DNA from: CAZGAQ01 sp964523405
GTDB lineage: Bacteria > Planctomycetota > Phycisphaerae > UBA1845 > Fen-1342
Assembly (NCBI GenBank): GCA_964523405.1
Contig: CAZGAQ010000005.1
Coordinates: 1 to 64,000 of the forward strand
Direction: 5' to 3'
Length of the DNA: 64,000 nt
Positions 49,342 through 58,266 of the stretch are shown here, in pieces. Below the pieces are notes generated by a model. The model was not told the DNA's origin, searched no databases, and saw only the letters and a program-made list of their open reading frames with translations. The first letter of the stretch is position 1; every line of letters begins with the position of its first letter. Made by a program: the position numbers and the translations under genes.

Positions 49342-51801
49342 ATGTACAGAACCGCCGGGCCGATCCGTTTCGCCGGGCTTGTGCTGCCGAGTCTCCTGCT
49401 CCTCGCTGCTTCCGGTGCACTGGCCGCCGGGAATTCGACGCAGGGCTTCATCACCGGCAAGGCAGCCCAAGCGTTTGAGAAGTGGCAGGCGGGGATGCAG
49501 GCCATTCTGGACCGCGACGCGAAGAAGGCCGAGGCCGCCTTCGGGGACCTGTTGGCCGCCAGTCCGTCGCCGCTTCGGGTGGCGATGCTGGCCGACTACA
49601 CGGTCAACCGGACCGCTGCCGGCGGTGCCGTGCTGCTCTTCGAGCAGGACCAGGAAGCCAAGGCCCTGGGCCCCAACGGGCAGAAGGTGGCGGAGCTGCT
49701 ATCGAAGGGCAAGGAGCAGATGAACGAAGCCGACGACGGCTTCTACTTCTGCCAGATCGGGCGGTTTGACGTCGCCGCGGCGAATTTCAACGCGCTGCTG
49801 GGGGGTGATCCCGACCCGGTGGCGGTGCTGGAGTTCACTGATCGCGTGGCCAAGCGGCGCGACATCCTGATCCAGTTGGTCGACAACCCGGAACTCGGCG
49901 CGACGGTCCGCGCGCTGCTCAAGCTGCTGGATCGTGGCGAACTGGAGATCAAGGCGGATCCGACGCGCGTTCGCGAGAACATCGAACGGCTCGGTGGTCC
50001 ACCGCGTGCGTTCGAGAACGGCGTCGACGCACTGAAAGACTCGGGCGAATACGCCATTCCGTTCCTCGTGCAGTACCTCCGCGACACCGAGCAGCGCGCG
50101 CTCCTGCCCGCGATCCTGCGGGCGCTGCCGCAGATCGACCGGCCGGCGCTCAACCCGCTGGTCATGGCGCTGCGCATGGATGACGACGCGACCAAGAAGT
50201 ACCTCATCGAAGCCCTTGGCAAGATCGGGTACGCCCAGTCGCTCCCGTACCTGCTGCAACTGCAGGCCGACCCCAACACGGCCGCGCAGGTCAAGGACGC
50301 GGTCGGTGGCGCGCTGGCCGGGCTGGCGGCGCGTGGCGTGAACGTGCCGAGTGGACTGGCGGCGGCGGAGGCCTTCCGGGCGCTGGCCGAGGACTACTAC
50401 GCCGACAAGCCGTCGCTGGCCGCCGATCCGCGACTGGCTACGGCCAACGCGTGGTACTGGCGCGACAATGTCCTGCAGAACATCGAAGTGCCGACGGTCA
50501 TCTTCAACGAGATCATGACCATGCGCTGCTGCGAGGAAGCGCTGCGTCTGGACCCAGGGAACCAACCGGCGCTGGCCTTGTGGCTGGCAGCCAACTTCCG
50601 TCGCGAAGCCCAGTTGCCGGCCGGCAAGGCCGACGCGACGCGGCCGGAGAATTACCCTCCGGCAGGCTACTTCGCCCAGTCTGCCGGCGCGGAATACTGC
50701 CTGATGTCGCTCGCCCGGGCGATTGACAACGGGGATCCGGCGGTGGCGCTGGGTTCGATTGCGGCCTTGGCGCGCACGGCAGGTCCGGCGAGCCTCACGA
50801 CGGATGCCGCTGGGCGCTTGCCGCTGGCGGAAGCCTTGTCGTTCCCGGATCGCATGGTGCGTATCCGCGCGGGCCTGACGCTCGGGCACGCGCGTCCGGA
50901 GCGGCCGTTCCAGGGCCATCAAAACCTGATGCCGGTGCTGAGTGAGGCCATCATGCTGCACGGCGGGGCGCGCAACGCCTTGGTCGTGGATGGCGACGCG
51001 GCCGCGGCGAATGCGATTGCTGCGGCGCTGCGCGGCCAGGGCTATGAAGTGCTGACCGACGCGGCGCTGTTTCCGGCGCTGGAGAAGGTCCGCCAGCAGC
51101 TGCCTGGGCTGGACGTGATTGTGCTGGGCTCCGACCTGCGCGAACCGAATCTGTTGGATGGTCTCGGACGGTTGCGGGCCGAGTTTCGGTTTGCGGCCGT
51201 GCCGGTCATCCTCGTGACGAAAACGGGCGACGCGAATGCGGTGCGCGATCTCACGCGGGCGGACTACCGGTTGGGGGCGGTTCCGCTGGATCCGACGCCG
51301 GAGCAGTTGACACAGGCGCTGGCAGGCGTGGCCCAAGCGGTGGGGGCCCAGGCGATCACGCCCGAGATCGGACTCGGCCTGGCGAAGGAGGCGGTGAACG
51401 TTTTGCGCGGGCTGGCGCTGGTGGGCAGCACGGTCTTCAACGTGGCCGACGCGGAGGCGGCGCTGCTGAGCGCGCTGGGTACCAAGGATCTCGAATTGCG
51501 GTTGGCGATCGCCGAAGTACTGGGCTATCTCGGCTCGGGCAAGGCGCAAGAGGCCATCGCGCGGATTGCGCTGGACACGAATGAGCCGGAGGACACACGG
51601 GTCAAGATGTTCACGGCGCTGGCGGAGGCGGCGAAGCGGCGCGGCAACCTGCTCGGCGAGGAGTTGGTGCAGAGCATCAACACGCTGGCCGAGAAGGATG
51701 AGAACATGACGATCCGTGAGGCGGCTTCGCGGACGCTCGGTGCACTGAATCTGCCGAGTGCCCCGGCCAGCGCGATTATCCGGAATCAGTATCGCGGCTA
51801 G
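49342..51801 (+). CDS. Exported HEAT-repeat protein with an embedded degenerate receiver domain
   Basis: An 819-residue secreted protein. The signal peptide covers about 1-28 (ending SGALAA). Helical HEAT-like repeats run from about 175 to 345 (IPFLVQYLRDTEQRALLPAILRAL) and again from 690 to 800. Between them, residues ~545-660 look like a response-regulator receiver domain (NALVVDGD..., LDVIVLGSDL, VPVILVTKTG). The phosphoacceptor Asp is replaced by Gly596 and the late Lys is missing, so it cannot be phosphorylated conventionally, and the protein is exported anyway. GGAGG lies 5 bases before the ATG. A second exported protein gene follows by 9 bases. Role unknown. Confidence 0.75.
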   Translation: MYRTAGPIRFAGLVLPSLLLLAASGALAAGNSTQGFITGKAAQAFEKWQAGMQAILDRDAKKAEAAFGDLLAASPSPLRVAMLADYTVNRTAAGGAVLLFEQDQEAKALGPNGQKVAELLSKGKEQMNEADDGFYFCQIGRFDVAAANFNALLGGDPDPVAVLEFTDRVAKRRDILIQLVDNPELGATVRALLKLLDRGELEIKADPTRVRENIERLGGPPRAFENGVDALKDSGEYAIPFLVQYLRDTEQRALLPAILRALPQIDRPALNPLVMALRMDDDATKKYLIEALGKIGYAQSLPYLLQLQADPNTAAQVKDAVGGALAGLAARGVNVPSGLAAAEAFRALAEDYYADKPSLAADPRLATANAWYWRDNVLQNIEVPTVIFNEIMTMRCCEEALRLDPGNQPALALWLAANFRREAQLPAGKADATRPENYPPAGYFAQSAGAEYCLMSLARAIDNGDPAVALGSIAALARTAGPASLTTDAAGRLPLAEALSFPDRMVRIRAGLTLGHARPERPFQGHQNLMPVLSEAIMLHGGARNALVVDGDAAAANAIAAALRGQGYEVLTDAALFPALEKVRQQLPGLDVIVLGSDLREPNLLDGLGRLRAEFRFAAVPVILVTKTGDANAVRDLTRADYRLGAVPLDPTPEQLTQALAGVAQAVGAQAITPEIGLGLAKEAVNVLRGLALVGSTVFNVADAEAALLSALGTKDLELRLAIAEVLGYLGSGKAQEAIARIALDTNEPEDTRVKMFTALAEAAKRRGNLLGEELVQSINTLAEKDENMTIREAASRTLGALNLPSAPASAIIRNQYRG

Positions 51802-51810
51802 GAGCACCTG

Positions 51811-52494
51811 ATGTTGCACGTGTTCGTCCCGCTGATGGCGCTATGCCTGGCGTCACCGGATGCCGTGGGGCAAGGGCCCAAGCCCTCGCCGACGCCGATT
51901 GCGTGGGAATTCGAGTTCACGTTTCTCGATCCGAAGCGGATCGAAGTGCAGATTCCCGGTCAGGCGAAGCCGGAGGTGTACTGGTACGTGATCTACACGG
52001 TCACGAACCCCAGCCGCACGGCGCAGCGCTTCTTCCCGCGCTTTCAGATCGTCACCGAGGACCTGCAGGTCTTTGACACGGACATGGGCATCAGTGCCCT
52101 GGTGTTCGATGCGATCGCCGAGCGGCACCGCGTGACGCACAAGTACCTGGTGCACCCGACCAAGGCCATTGGCGCCCTCCTGTCGGGCGACGACAACGCC
52201 CGGGAGTCGGTGGCGATCTGGCGGGGAATTGATCTAACCGAAAACGACTTCAGGGTTTACGTCGCCGGGCTCAGCGGCGAAACCCGTTTCGTCCAGAACC
52301 CGACCTACAAGCCAGGCAAGCCGGAGACCGTGAAAGAGCGGGGCCCCGATGGCCATGAGCGTGAGGTGACGGTGAATCCGAAGAATTTCACCCTTCGCAA
52401 GACGCTCGAGATCCGCTATACTCTGCCGGGTTCGCCCCAGGTACGCACCCAGGTTGAACCGGTGCGGGGCGAGACGAAGTGGATCATGCGCTGA
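51811..52494 (+). CDS. Exported hypothetical protein
   Basis: A 227-residue protein with a signal peptide (about 1-20, ending AVGQG). A beta-rich domain follows with many aromatic residues (WEFEFTFLDP; YWYVIYTVTNPSRTAQRFFPRF) and a late RFVQNPTYKPGKPE. The pattern suggests an immunoglobulin-like or beta-sandwich fold. GGAG lies 6 bases before the ATG, and the gene starts 9 bases after the HEAT-repeat gene, so the two form one operon. No family was recognised. Confidence 0.75.
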   Translation: MLHVFVPLMALCLASPDAVGQGPKPSPTPIAWEFEFTFLDPKRIEVQIPGQAKPEVYWYVIYTVTNPSRTAQRFFPRFQIVTEDLQVFDTDMGISALVFDAIAERHRVTHKYLVHPTKAIGALLSGDDNARESVAIWRGIDLTENDFRVYVAGLSGETRFVQNPTYKPGKPETVKERGPDGHEREVTVNPKNFTLRKTLEIRYTLPGSPQVRTQVEPVRGETKWIMR

Positions 52495-52495
52495 G

Positions 52496-52530
52496 CCGGG
52501 CTGAGGGCTGGCCCAGGGCACGAGTTTTTT
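52496..52530 (+). terminator. Possible weak terminator
   Basis: CCGGGC (52496-52501) can pair with GCCC-A-GG (52511-52517) with one bulged A. TTTTTT follows at 52525-52530 after an 7-base gap. It lies directly after the stop of the exported-protein gene. Confidence 0.4.
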
Positions 52531-52623
52531 GTTGTCCGCAGGCGGTTCGGTTCCTCAGGATCGAACTGCGGTGCCGGGCGCGTCAGGCGCGGCGGCGGCG
52601 GCGTTGCAGAAACGGAAGCGATT

Positions 52624-52872
52624 ATGGCTCATAAAAAGGGACAGGGCTCGACGCGCAACGGACGCGACAGCAATCCGCAGTATCGTGGCGTGAAGCTCTA
52701 CGGCGGCCAGGCGGCGCAGCTCGGGTCAATCATCGTGCGGCAGTGCGGTACACCCTTCAAGCCCGGGCGCAATGTCGCCCGCGGCCGGGATGACACCTTG
52801 TACGCCATGGCCGACGGCGTCGTGGAGTTCCGTGGCCGGCTGGTCTCGGTCATTCCGCAGGCTGCCGAGTAG
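52624..52872 (+). CDS. rpmA: 50S ribosomal protein L27
   Basis: An 82-residue L27. MAHKKGQGSTRNGRDSNPQY and GVKLYGGQAAQLGSIIVRQ are unmistakable, as is the later TLYAMADGVVEFR. It sits near the peptidyl transferase centre. The usual partner gene rplU (L21) is not next to it, and the next gene is convergent surE. A strong terminator follows 31 bases after the stop. Confidence 0.96.
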   Translation: MAHKKGQGSTRNGRDSNPQYRGVKLYGGQAAQLGSIIVRQCGTPFKPGRNVARGRDDTLYAMADGVVEFRGRLVSVIPQAAE

Positions 52873-52903
52873 CCCAAGTCAATCCGGGGTATTCAGGACT
52901 TCC

Positions 52904-52939
52904 GGGCCGCGTGTCTTCACGGCGCGTGGCCCTTTTTTT
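52904..52939 (+). terminator. Terminator of rpmA
   Basis: GGGCCGCGTG (52904-52913), loop of 9, CGCGTGGCCC (52923-52932), with two G-T pairs, followed by TTTTTTT (52933-52939). A classic rho-independent terminator between convergent rpmA and surE. Confidence 0.88.
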
Positions 52940-52977
52940 GACCACGGCCGCCGCAGGGCGCGGGAACGTCGCCACGG

Positions 52978-53745
52978 CTACGCGAACCGCTCCGGCCAAC
53001 GCCAGTGCGCTACCAGGTCCAGGCGGTTGTCATCCGTCAGGTCGGCGCGCAACGGGGTGATCGAAACGTATCCTTCCCGCACTGCCGCCAAATCGCTGTC
53101 CGGGCACGAGCCGTGGTGCGGCAGATGGCCGTTGAGCCAGTAGATCGTGTTACCGCTCTCGTCGGTCTGCTTTTCGTAATGCTCTTCCCAGCTCAAGGAC
53201 GCCTGGGGACAGCAGCGGACACCGCGCGGCCAGCCGCGATCGAGCGCGGGAATATTGACGCTCAGACACAGGCCGGGTACCGGGCCGGCGGCGAGGTAGT
53301 GATCCAGGATCATCCGCGCGACCAGGCCGGCCTTGCGGAAGTCCAACTCGTCGGAGATTTCCAGCGAGAAGGCGACCGACGGCACGCCGTAGAGCGCGCC
53401 TTCAATGGCGCCGGCCACCGTGCCGCTGTAGATCACGTTGATTCCCGCGTTTCCGCCGGCATTGATGCCGCTGAGGACGAGGTCCGGCTTTTGATCCAGC
53501 AGCTCGATCATCGCGAGCTTGACGCAGTCCGCCGGTCGCCCCGCCACGCTCCAGCCCGTGAACAGGTTGTTGACGTGGACGCGCCGTACGAGGAGCGGCT
53601 TGAGCACGGAGATCGCGTGTCCAACCGCGGATTGCGAGTCATCCGGGGCGACCACCTCGACCTCTCCGAGGTCCGCCACAGCTGCATAGAGTGCGGTGAT
53701 GCCCGCGGCGAGAATCCCGTCGTCATTGGTAACCAGGATGCGCAT
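52978..53745 (-). CDS. surE: 5'/3'-nucleotidase SurE
   Basis: A 255-residue SurE, a metal-dependent nucleotidase of stationary-phase survival. MRILVTNDDGILA holds the Asp pair, PDDSQSAVGHAIS the conserved Ser, and LVLSGINAGGNAGINVIYSGTVAGAIEG the diagnostic core. The length matches the family (250-260). The ATG at 53745 matches the canonical N-terminus exactly. Upstream, divergence is not involved: the cyclase gene lies on the same strand. Confidence 0.95.
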   Translation of the reverse strand: MRILVTNDDGILAAGITALYAAVADLGEVEVVAPDDSQSAVGHAISVLKPLLVRRVHVNNLFTGWSVAGRPADCVKLAMIELLDQKPDLVLSGINAGGNAGINVIYSGTVAGAIEGALYGVPSVAFSLEISDELDFRKAGLVARMILDHYLAAGPVPGLCLSVNIPALDRGWPRGVRCCPQASLSWEEHYEKQTDESGNTIYWLNGHLPHHGSCPDSDLAAVREGYVSITPLRADLTDDNRLDLVAHWRWPERFA

Positions 53746-53843
53746 GCGAGGATTATACGGTACTCGGGGCGGTGGGGAACTGCGCCTGGCCGTGGTGCCC
53801 GTCGGGGGGTGCGGGTAGCCCGATCGGGCCACCGGGGCGCGCG

Positions 53844-54857
53844 TTACTCGGCGACGAGTACGGGCGCGACACGCTCTCCGCCGTCGGCCGTCGTGACCCA
53901 CGTCTGGTTGCGCCCGCTGGCCTTGGCGCGGTAGAGCATGGTGTCCGCTTCCCGGAGCAGGTCTTCGGGGGAGCTTGTGGCGTCGGTTCGCTCGGCCACG
54001 CCGCAACTGACCGTCACATGCAGGATACGGCCGTTGTAGGGAATCGTTGCCGCGCTCAGCCGCGCCCGAACGCGCTCGGCCAGGGCGGCGGCGCCGTCGC
54101 GGGGTGTAGCCGGGCAGATGATCACGAACTCCTCGCCGCCGAGGCGGCCGCACAAGTCAGGGCGGCGGGCGCTCTCGCGCAGGGCGTCGGCGACTTCGCG
54201 CAGGACCTGATCGCCGGCGTCGTGGCCGAAGGAATCGTTGGTGAGCTTGAAGCGGTCCACGTCGAACATGACGCAGCTCAGCGGGTGGCCGTGGCGCGCG
54301 GCCAATTGCCACAGGTCCGCGAAGCGGTCGAACAGGCAGCGGCGATTGGCCAGGCCGGTGAGTGTGTCGGTATTGGCCAGCTCCTCGAGGCGGCGCGTGA
54401 GGATGGCCATCTGCGTGTTGGCCTTCTGGAACTCAATCGTGCGCTGCAGAAGCTCCTCCTGGAGCTTGAGCATGCGGGCGCCGACCTGGATTCGGGCGAG
54501 CAACTCGCCCTGGTGGTAGGGCTTGGTCAGGTAGTCGTTGGCGCCGGCGTCGAGTCCGGCGATCGTCTGCTCCTTGCTGTCATTGGCGGTCAGCAGGATG
54601 AAGTAGATGTTGCCCAGCGCCTGCATGGCCTCCAGCTCGCGGATCGCCCCGCAGAGCTGCAGACCGTCCATTTCGGGCATGGACCAGTCGGCCAGCACAA
54701 TGCCGCTGTTCATGGCGGTGATCGGGTCGAGGGCTGCGCGGCCGTCCGTGTAGGCAGTGACATCGTAACCCGCGCTGGAGAGCTGCCGCTGAAGCAGCTT
54801 GCGCGTGGCGGGCTCGTCTTCGACGACAATAATGCGATGCTGCTGCCCGACTGGCAT
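53844..54857 (-). CDS. Response regulator with GGDEF diguanylate cyclase domain
   Basis: A 337-residue PleD-like protein. A receiver domain (about 8-125) has acidic residues at VVEDE, phosphoacceptor Asp57 in VLADWSMPEMDG and Lys112 in TKPY. A linker helix (125-165) leads to a GGDEF domain (about 165-325) with GGEEF at 240-244. RRPD at 231-234 is the RxxD product-inhibition site, five residues upstream. It should make cyclic di-GMP on phosphorylation. No histidine kinase is adjacent, so its partner is elsewhere. Confidence 0.93.
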   Translation of the reverse strand: MPVGQQHRIIVVEDEPATRKLLQRQLSSAGYDVTAYTDGRAALDPITAMNSGIVLADWSMPEMDGLQLCGAIRELEAMQALGNIYFILLTANDSKEQTIAGLDAGANDYLTKPYHQGELLARIQVGARMLKLQEELLQRTIEFQKANTQMAILTRRLEELANTDTLTGLANRRCLFDRFADLWQLAARHGHPLSCVMFDVDRFKLTNDSFGHDAGDQVLREVADALRESARRPDLCGRLGGEEFVIICPATPRDGAAALAERVRARLSAATIPYNGRILHVTVSCGVAERTDATSSPEDLLREADTMLYRAKASGRNQTWVTTADGGERVAPVLVAE

Positions 54858-55081
54858 AGCAACCCTTGCCGCGCCGCGCCCCCGGAGCGCGCCGGTACAC
54901 TGCTAGTCTGTCCATCGGCTTGGGCGGGGGTGGCGCGCAGTAGAAGCGTGCTGTTTTCACGATGTCGCCGGGCCCGTGCGGGGTGGGGCGGCGCCGTGGC
55001 TTTTTCGGACGTTGCGAAAGGGACCGGAATGTGTCACCGTAGCGCACTACGGCAAGCGTCCGGTATATTCAGGGCTGACTC

Positions 55082-57376
55082 ATGAGCCAGCGTGACAAAC
55101 CCTCCGCAGGGCGGCAACTCTGGCTGGTCGGGACCGGCGGCCCCGCCAGCCATCAATTGGTCGCGGATGTGGCCGTGCACGCCCCCGTCTACCGGACGAT
55201 GGCGTACGCCGTGCCGGAAGCGCTTGTCGGCGTCGTCGGGCCCGGGGCGCGCGTCCGTGTGCCGTACGGCCGGGGCAATCGGATCGTCGACGGCGTCTGC
55301 CTGCGGATCAGTCCCCAGCCCTGGGACCAGACGCGCCCGCCGCTCCTCGAGGCTGGGCCGGGCGAGCCCTGGCTGAGCCCCGCGCTCGTTGAACTCGGGT
55401 TATGGGTCGGCGATTACTACGCCTGTTCCCCGTGGCAGACGTTCGCGGCACTGCTGCCGGCCGCGCTGCGCGCCCCCGGTCCGAAGCGGGTGCAGTTTGT
55501 GCGCCTCACTGGCGTCGACCCGCCCCGCACGCCCACGGCCAGGCAAGCCGCTGTGCTGGCGGTGCTGGCAGGAGGGGAACAGGAGCGCCGCGCGTTGCTC
55601 GCGCGCGCCGGGGTCACGTCGGCCACGCTGGAGACCCTGCGGCGACGGGGCGTGGTCACGATCATCACGCGGTGCGCCCCTGCGAGCGACGTGCCCGCAG
55701 CGGAGGACGCGCCGGCACCGGAGTCGGGCTGGCGCGCGTGCCCGGAGGATCACTTTGCGCTCACGCCGGGCCAGCAGGCCGCGCTGGACCAGATGCGCGG
55801 TGCGACCGTGGCAGGCGACTTCCACGTCTTCGTGCTCTTCGGCGTACCGGGCAGCGGCAAGACGGAAATCTATGTGCGGCTGATGCGCGCCGTGATCGCG
55901 GCCGGACGACAGGCTGTCCTGTTGATTCCGGAAATCGCACTGGCCACGCAGATCGTTGATCGGCTGGCCCGGCGTTTCACGCGGGTGGCGGTGCTGCACA
56001 GCCAACTGACCGCCAAGCGCCGCCGGGCGACTCTCGCGGCGATCGCCGCGGGAGCCGTAGATGTCGTGATCGGTACGCGGACGGCCGTGTTTGCGCCGTG
56101 CCCGCGGCTGGGGCTGATTGTCGTCGACGAGGAACAGGAAAGCAGCTTCAAGAACCTGGCCGCGCCGTTCTATCATGCCCGCGACGTCGCGATCAAGCGC
56201 GGCCAACTGGAGGGGCTGCCCGTCGTGCTGGGTTCCGCAACTCCGGCGTTGGAGACGTGGTGTAACGCTCAAGGGCGCGCGCATTTCAGCCTGGTGCGCC
56301 TGCCGGATCGCGTACCTGGCGCACGCTTACCCGAAGTGCGCGCCGTGCCAACCGAGGCGGCCTTCAGCGGCCCGCGGTTGTTGTCCGCGGCACTGCGGCA
56401 TGAGTTGGAGCAGACGTTGGCCGACGGGCAGCAAGCCATCCTGCTGCACAACCGGCGCGGCTATGCTCTGTATCTGCGCTGTACGCAATGCGGGCTGCTC
56501 GTCAACTGCCAACGTTGCGGCGGGCACATGGTCTATCACCGGCCGGGGCGCGAGCTGAAGTGCCATCGTTGCGGTGGCCGGGCGGACGTGCCGCGGGCCT
56601 GCCTGGACAGCACGTGTGGCGGCCGGCTGGAGCGCACCGGACTTGCGATTCAGCGCCTGGAGGAGGAATTGCGGGTGGCCTTGCCGGAGGCCCGGCTGCT
56701 GCGTCTGGACAGCGACACGATGCGCCACCGCGATGACTACGCCGCGGCGTTGGCCCGATTCGAAAGCGGGGCAGCAGACATCCTGTTGGGCACGCAAATG
56801 GTGGCCAAGGGGCTGGACTTCCCCCGGGTGCGGCTGGTCGGTGTGATCGATGCAGATGCGGCGCTATCACTGCCGGACTTCCGGGCAGCCGAGCGCGTGC
56901 TGCAGCTCGTGGTGCAGGTCGTGGGGCGGGCGGGGCGGCGCGAGGGGACTTCACTGGCACTCGTGCAGACGGCCGAGCCCACGCCCCGGGTGATCCGTCA
57001 TGCCCTGTGCCTGGACTACGAGCACTTTGCAGCCGAGGAGCTGGAGCAACGGCGCGGGTTGTTCTACCCGCCGTGGGCGAAGATGGTGCGGCTCTTATGC
57101 CTCGACGGACGGCCAGGACGCGCGCGGGCAGCCGCCCAGAGGTTGTCGCAGACGCTCGGGGAAGTGGCACAACGTGTCAGTGCGGACTTGCGCGTCGAGC
57201 CGGCTGAGGCCTGCACGGTGCCGCGGCTACGCGAGATGTTGCGCTACCAGGTACTCGTGCGCGGGCCGCGCGACGGGACGGTGCAGAAGTTGCTGCATGA
57301 AGCGCGCGCGGCACGCGTGCTGCGTCCCAACGTGACGCGCTTCACCATCGACGTCGATCCAGTGGATCTGCTATAG
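55082..57376 (+). CDS. priA: Primosomal protein N' (replication restart helicase PriA)
   Basis: A 764-residue PriA. The N-terminal ~100 residues are the 3'-DNA-binding domain. GVPGSGKTE (254-262, Lys260) is Walker A, and VDEEQESSFK (348-357) stands at the DEEH/DEEQ Walker B position. The eight cysteines of the zinc region lie at about 468-515 (CTQCGLLVNCQRCG, CHRCGG, CGG). C-terminal helicase motifs such as GTQMVAKGLDFPRV and VVGRAGR are intact. It reloads the replisome at stalled forks. A TGA-ATG arrangement at 55080 precedes the start, with no strong ribosome site. Confidence 0.95.
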   Translation: MSQRDKPSAGRQLWLVGTGGPASHQLVADVAVHAPVYRTMAYAVPEALVGVVGPGARVRVPYGRGNRIVDGVCLRISPQPWDQTRPPLLEAGPGEPWLSPALVELGLWVGDYYACSPWQTFAALLPAALRAPGPKRVQFVRLTGVDPPRTPTARQAAVLAVLAGGEQERRALLARAGVTSATLETLRRRGVVTIITRCAPASDVPAAEDAPAPESGWRACPEDHFALTPGQQAALDQMRGATVAGDFHVFVLFGVPGSGKTEIYVRLMRAVIAAGRQAVLLIPEIALATQIVDRLARRFTRVAVLHSQLTAKRRRATLAAIAAGAVDVVIGTRTAVFAPCPRLGLIVVDEEQESSFKNLAAPFYHARDVAIKRGQLEGLPVVLGSATPALETWCNAQGRAHFSLVRLPDRVPGARLPEVRAVPTEAAFSGPRLLSAALRHELEQTLADGQQAILLHNRRGYALYLRCTQCGLLVNCQRCGGHMVYHRPGRELKCHRCGGRADVPRACLDSTCGGRLERTGLAIQRLEEELRVALPEARLLRLDSDTMRHRDDYAAALARFESGAADILLGTQMVAKGLDFPRVRLVGVIDADAALSLPDFRAAERVLQLVVQVVGRAGRREGTSLALVQTAEPTPRVIRHALCLDYEHFAAEELEQRRGLFYPPWAKMVRLLCLDGRPGRARAAAQRLSQTLGEVAQRVSADLRVEPAEACTVPRLREMLRYQVLVRGPRDGTVQKLLHEARAARVLRPNVTRFTIDVDPVDLL

Positions 57377-57424
57377 CGGCCCGCCGAGTGTGGCCGAGCG
57401 CGGCCGGACTCCAGCCAGCGGCGG

Positions 57425-58084
57425 CTAGCGCGGTTCGTCGCCGGGTTCCGGTTGCGGCGGCGGCGGCGTTGGGACTGGAGCGGGAGCGGGCGCCGGTGTT
57501 GGTGCGGGCGCCGGTGCCGGCGTCGGGGATGGCGCGGGTGCCGGGGTCGGTGTGGGGAGCTGCCCCGGGACTCCCGTAGATGCCGCCGTCGGGTCCGTCG
57601 GGGGTGCCGGGGTCGCCTGTGGCAGGGGCGACAATTCCTGTCGCCGCGCGAGCTGATCCTCGAGCTCGCGCACCCGCGCCTGCGCCAGGTTGCGTTCCTG
57701 GTTGGCGACCGCGATCCGATTCTCGAGCTCGGCAAGGCGGCTATCGGCGGCACGGGCCGCGGCTTGCGCCTCGGCGATCTGCCGGGCCTGCAGCTCGATG
57801 TCGCCAGGCTGTCGGCCGGTCCCTTCCAGCGAGCGGCGCAGCAACTCCGCTTCGGCCTGTGCCGTCGCGTGGAGCCGGCGCTGGCGTTCCGCCTCTCGGC
57901 TGGCGTCTGCCGCTTCGCGCGTGACTTCTGCCATCTTCGCGGTCATATCCCGCATTTCACGGGTCAGGTTTTCGTTTTGCCGCTCGAGGCCAACGATGCG
58001 TTCGTTCGTCGTGGTGCACCCGACAGCCCCGGTGAGCAGGAAGAGGCCGAGCCCGGCGGGAAGAATAATCCTGGTCAAGCGCAT
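57425..58084 (-). CDS. Coiled-coil lipoprotein with Pro/Ala-rich tail
   Basis: A 219-residue protein. A signal peptide ends in TGAVGC, giving a probable lipidated Cys23. Residues ~28-150 are strongly heptad-like (ERIVGLERQNENLTREM; RAADSRLAELENRIAVANQE), a long coiled coil. The last ~70 residues are repeats of Pro, Ala and Thr (PAPAPTPAP), a low-complexity wall-spanning or flexible segment. GGAGG lies 8 bases before the ATG at 58084. No enzymatic domain is visible; a structural envelope role is likely. Confidence 0.75.
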   Translation of the reverse strand: MRLTRIILPAGLGLFLLTGAVGCTTTNERIVGLERQNENLTREMRDMTAKMAEVTREAADASREAERQRRLHATAQAEAELLRRSLEGTGRQPGDIELQARQIAEAQAAARAADSRLAELENRIAVANQERNLAQARVRELEDQLARRQELSPLPQATPAPPTDPTAASTGVPGQLPTPTPAPAPSPTPAPAPAPTPAPAPAPVPTPPPPQPEPGDEPR

Positions 58085-58266
58085 GAACCTTTCCTCCGTG
58101 AATCTCCACCGCCGCGGGCGCGACGCGCCACCCGCAGCCGGACGGTCAATCGCGGCCCACAGGGTACCCGATACCCTGAATCTTTCCACGGGGCGCGGGC
58201 ATTTCCGTGCGCCCGGGACCTGCCGAGCGGCGTTGCGGGGGAGCGCAGGACGGGTAGACTGTCTAC

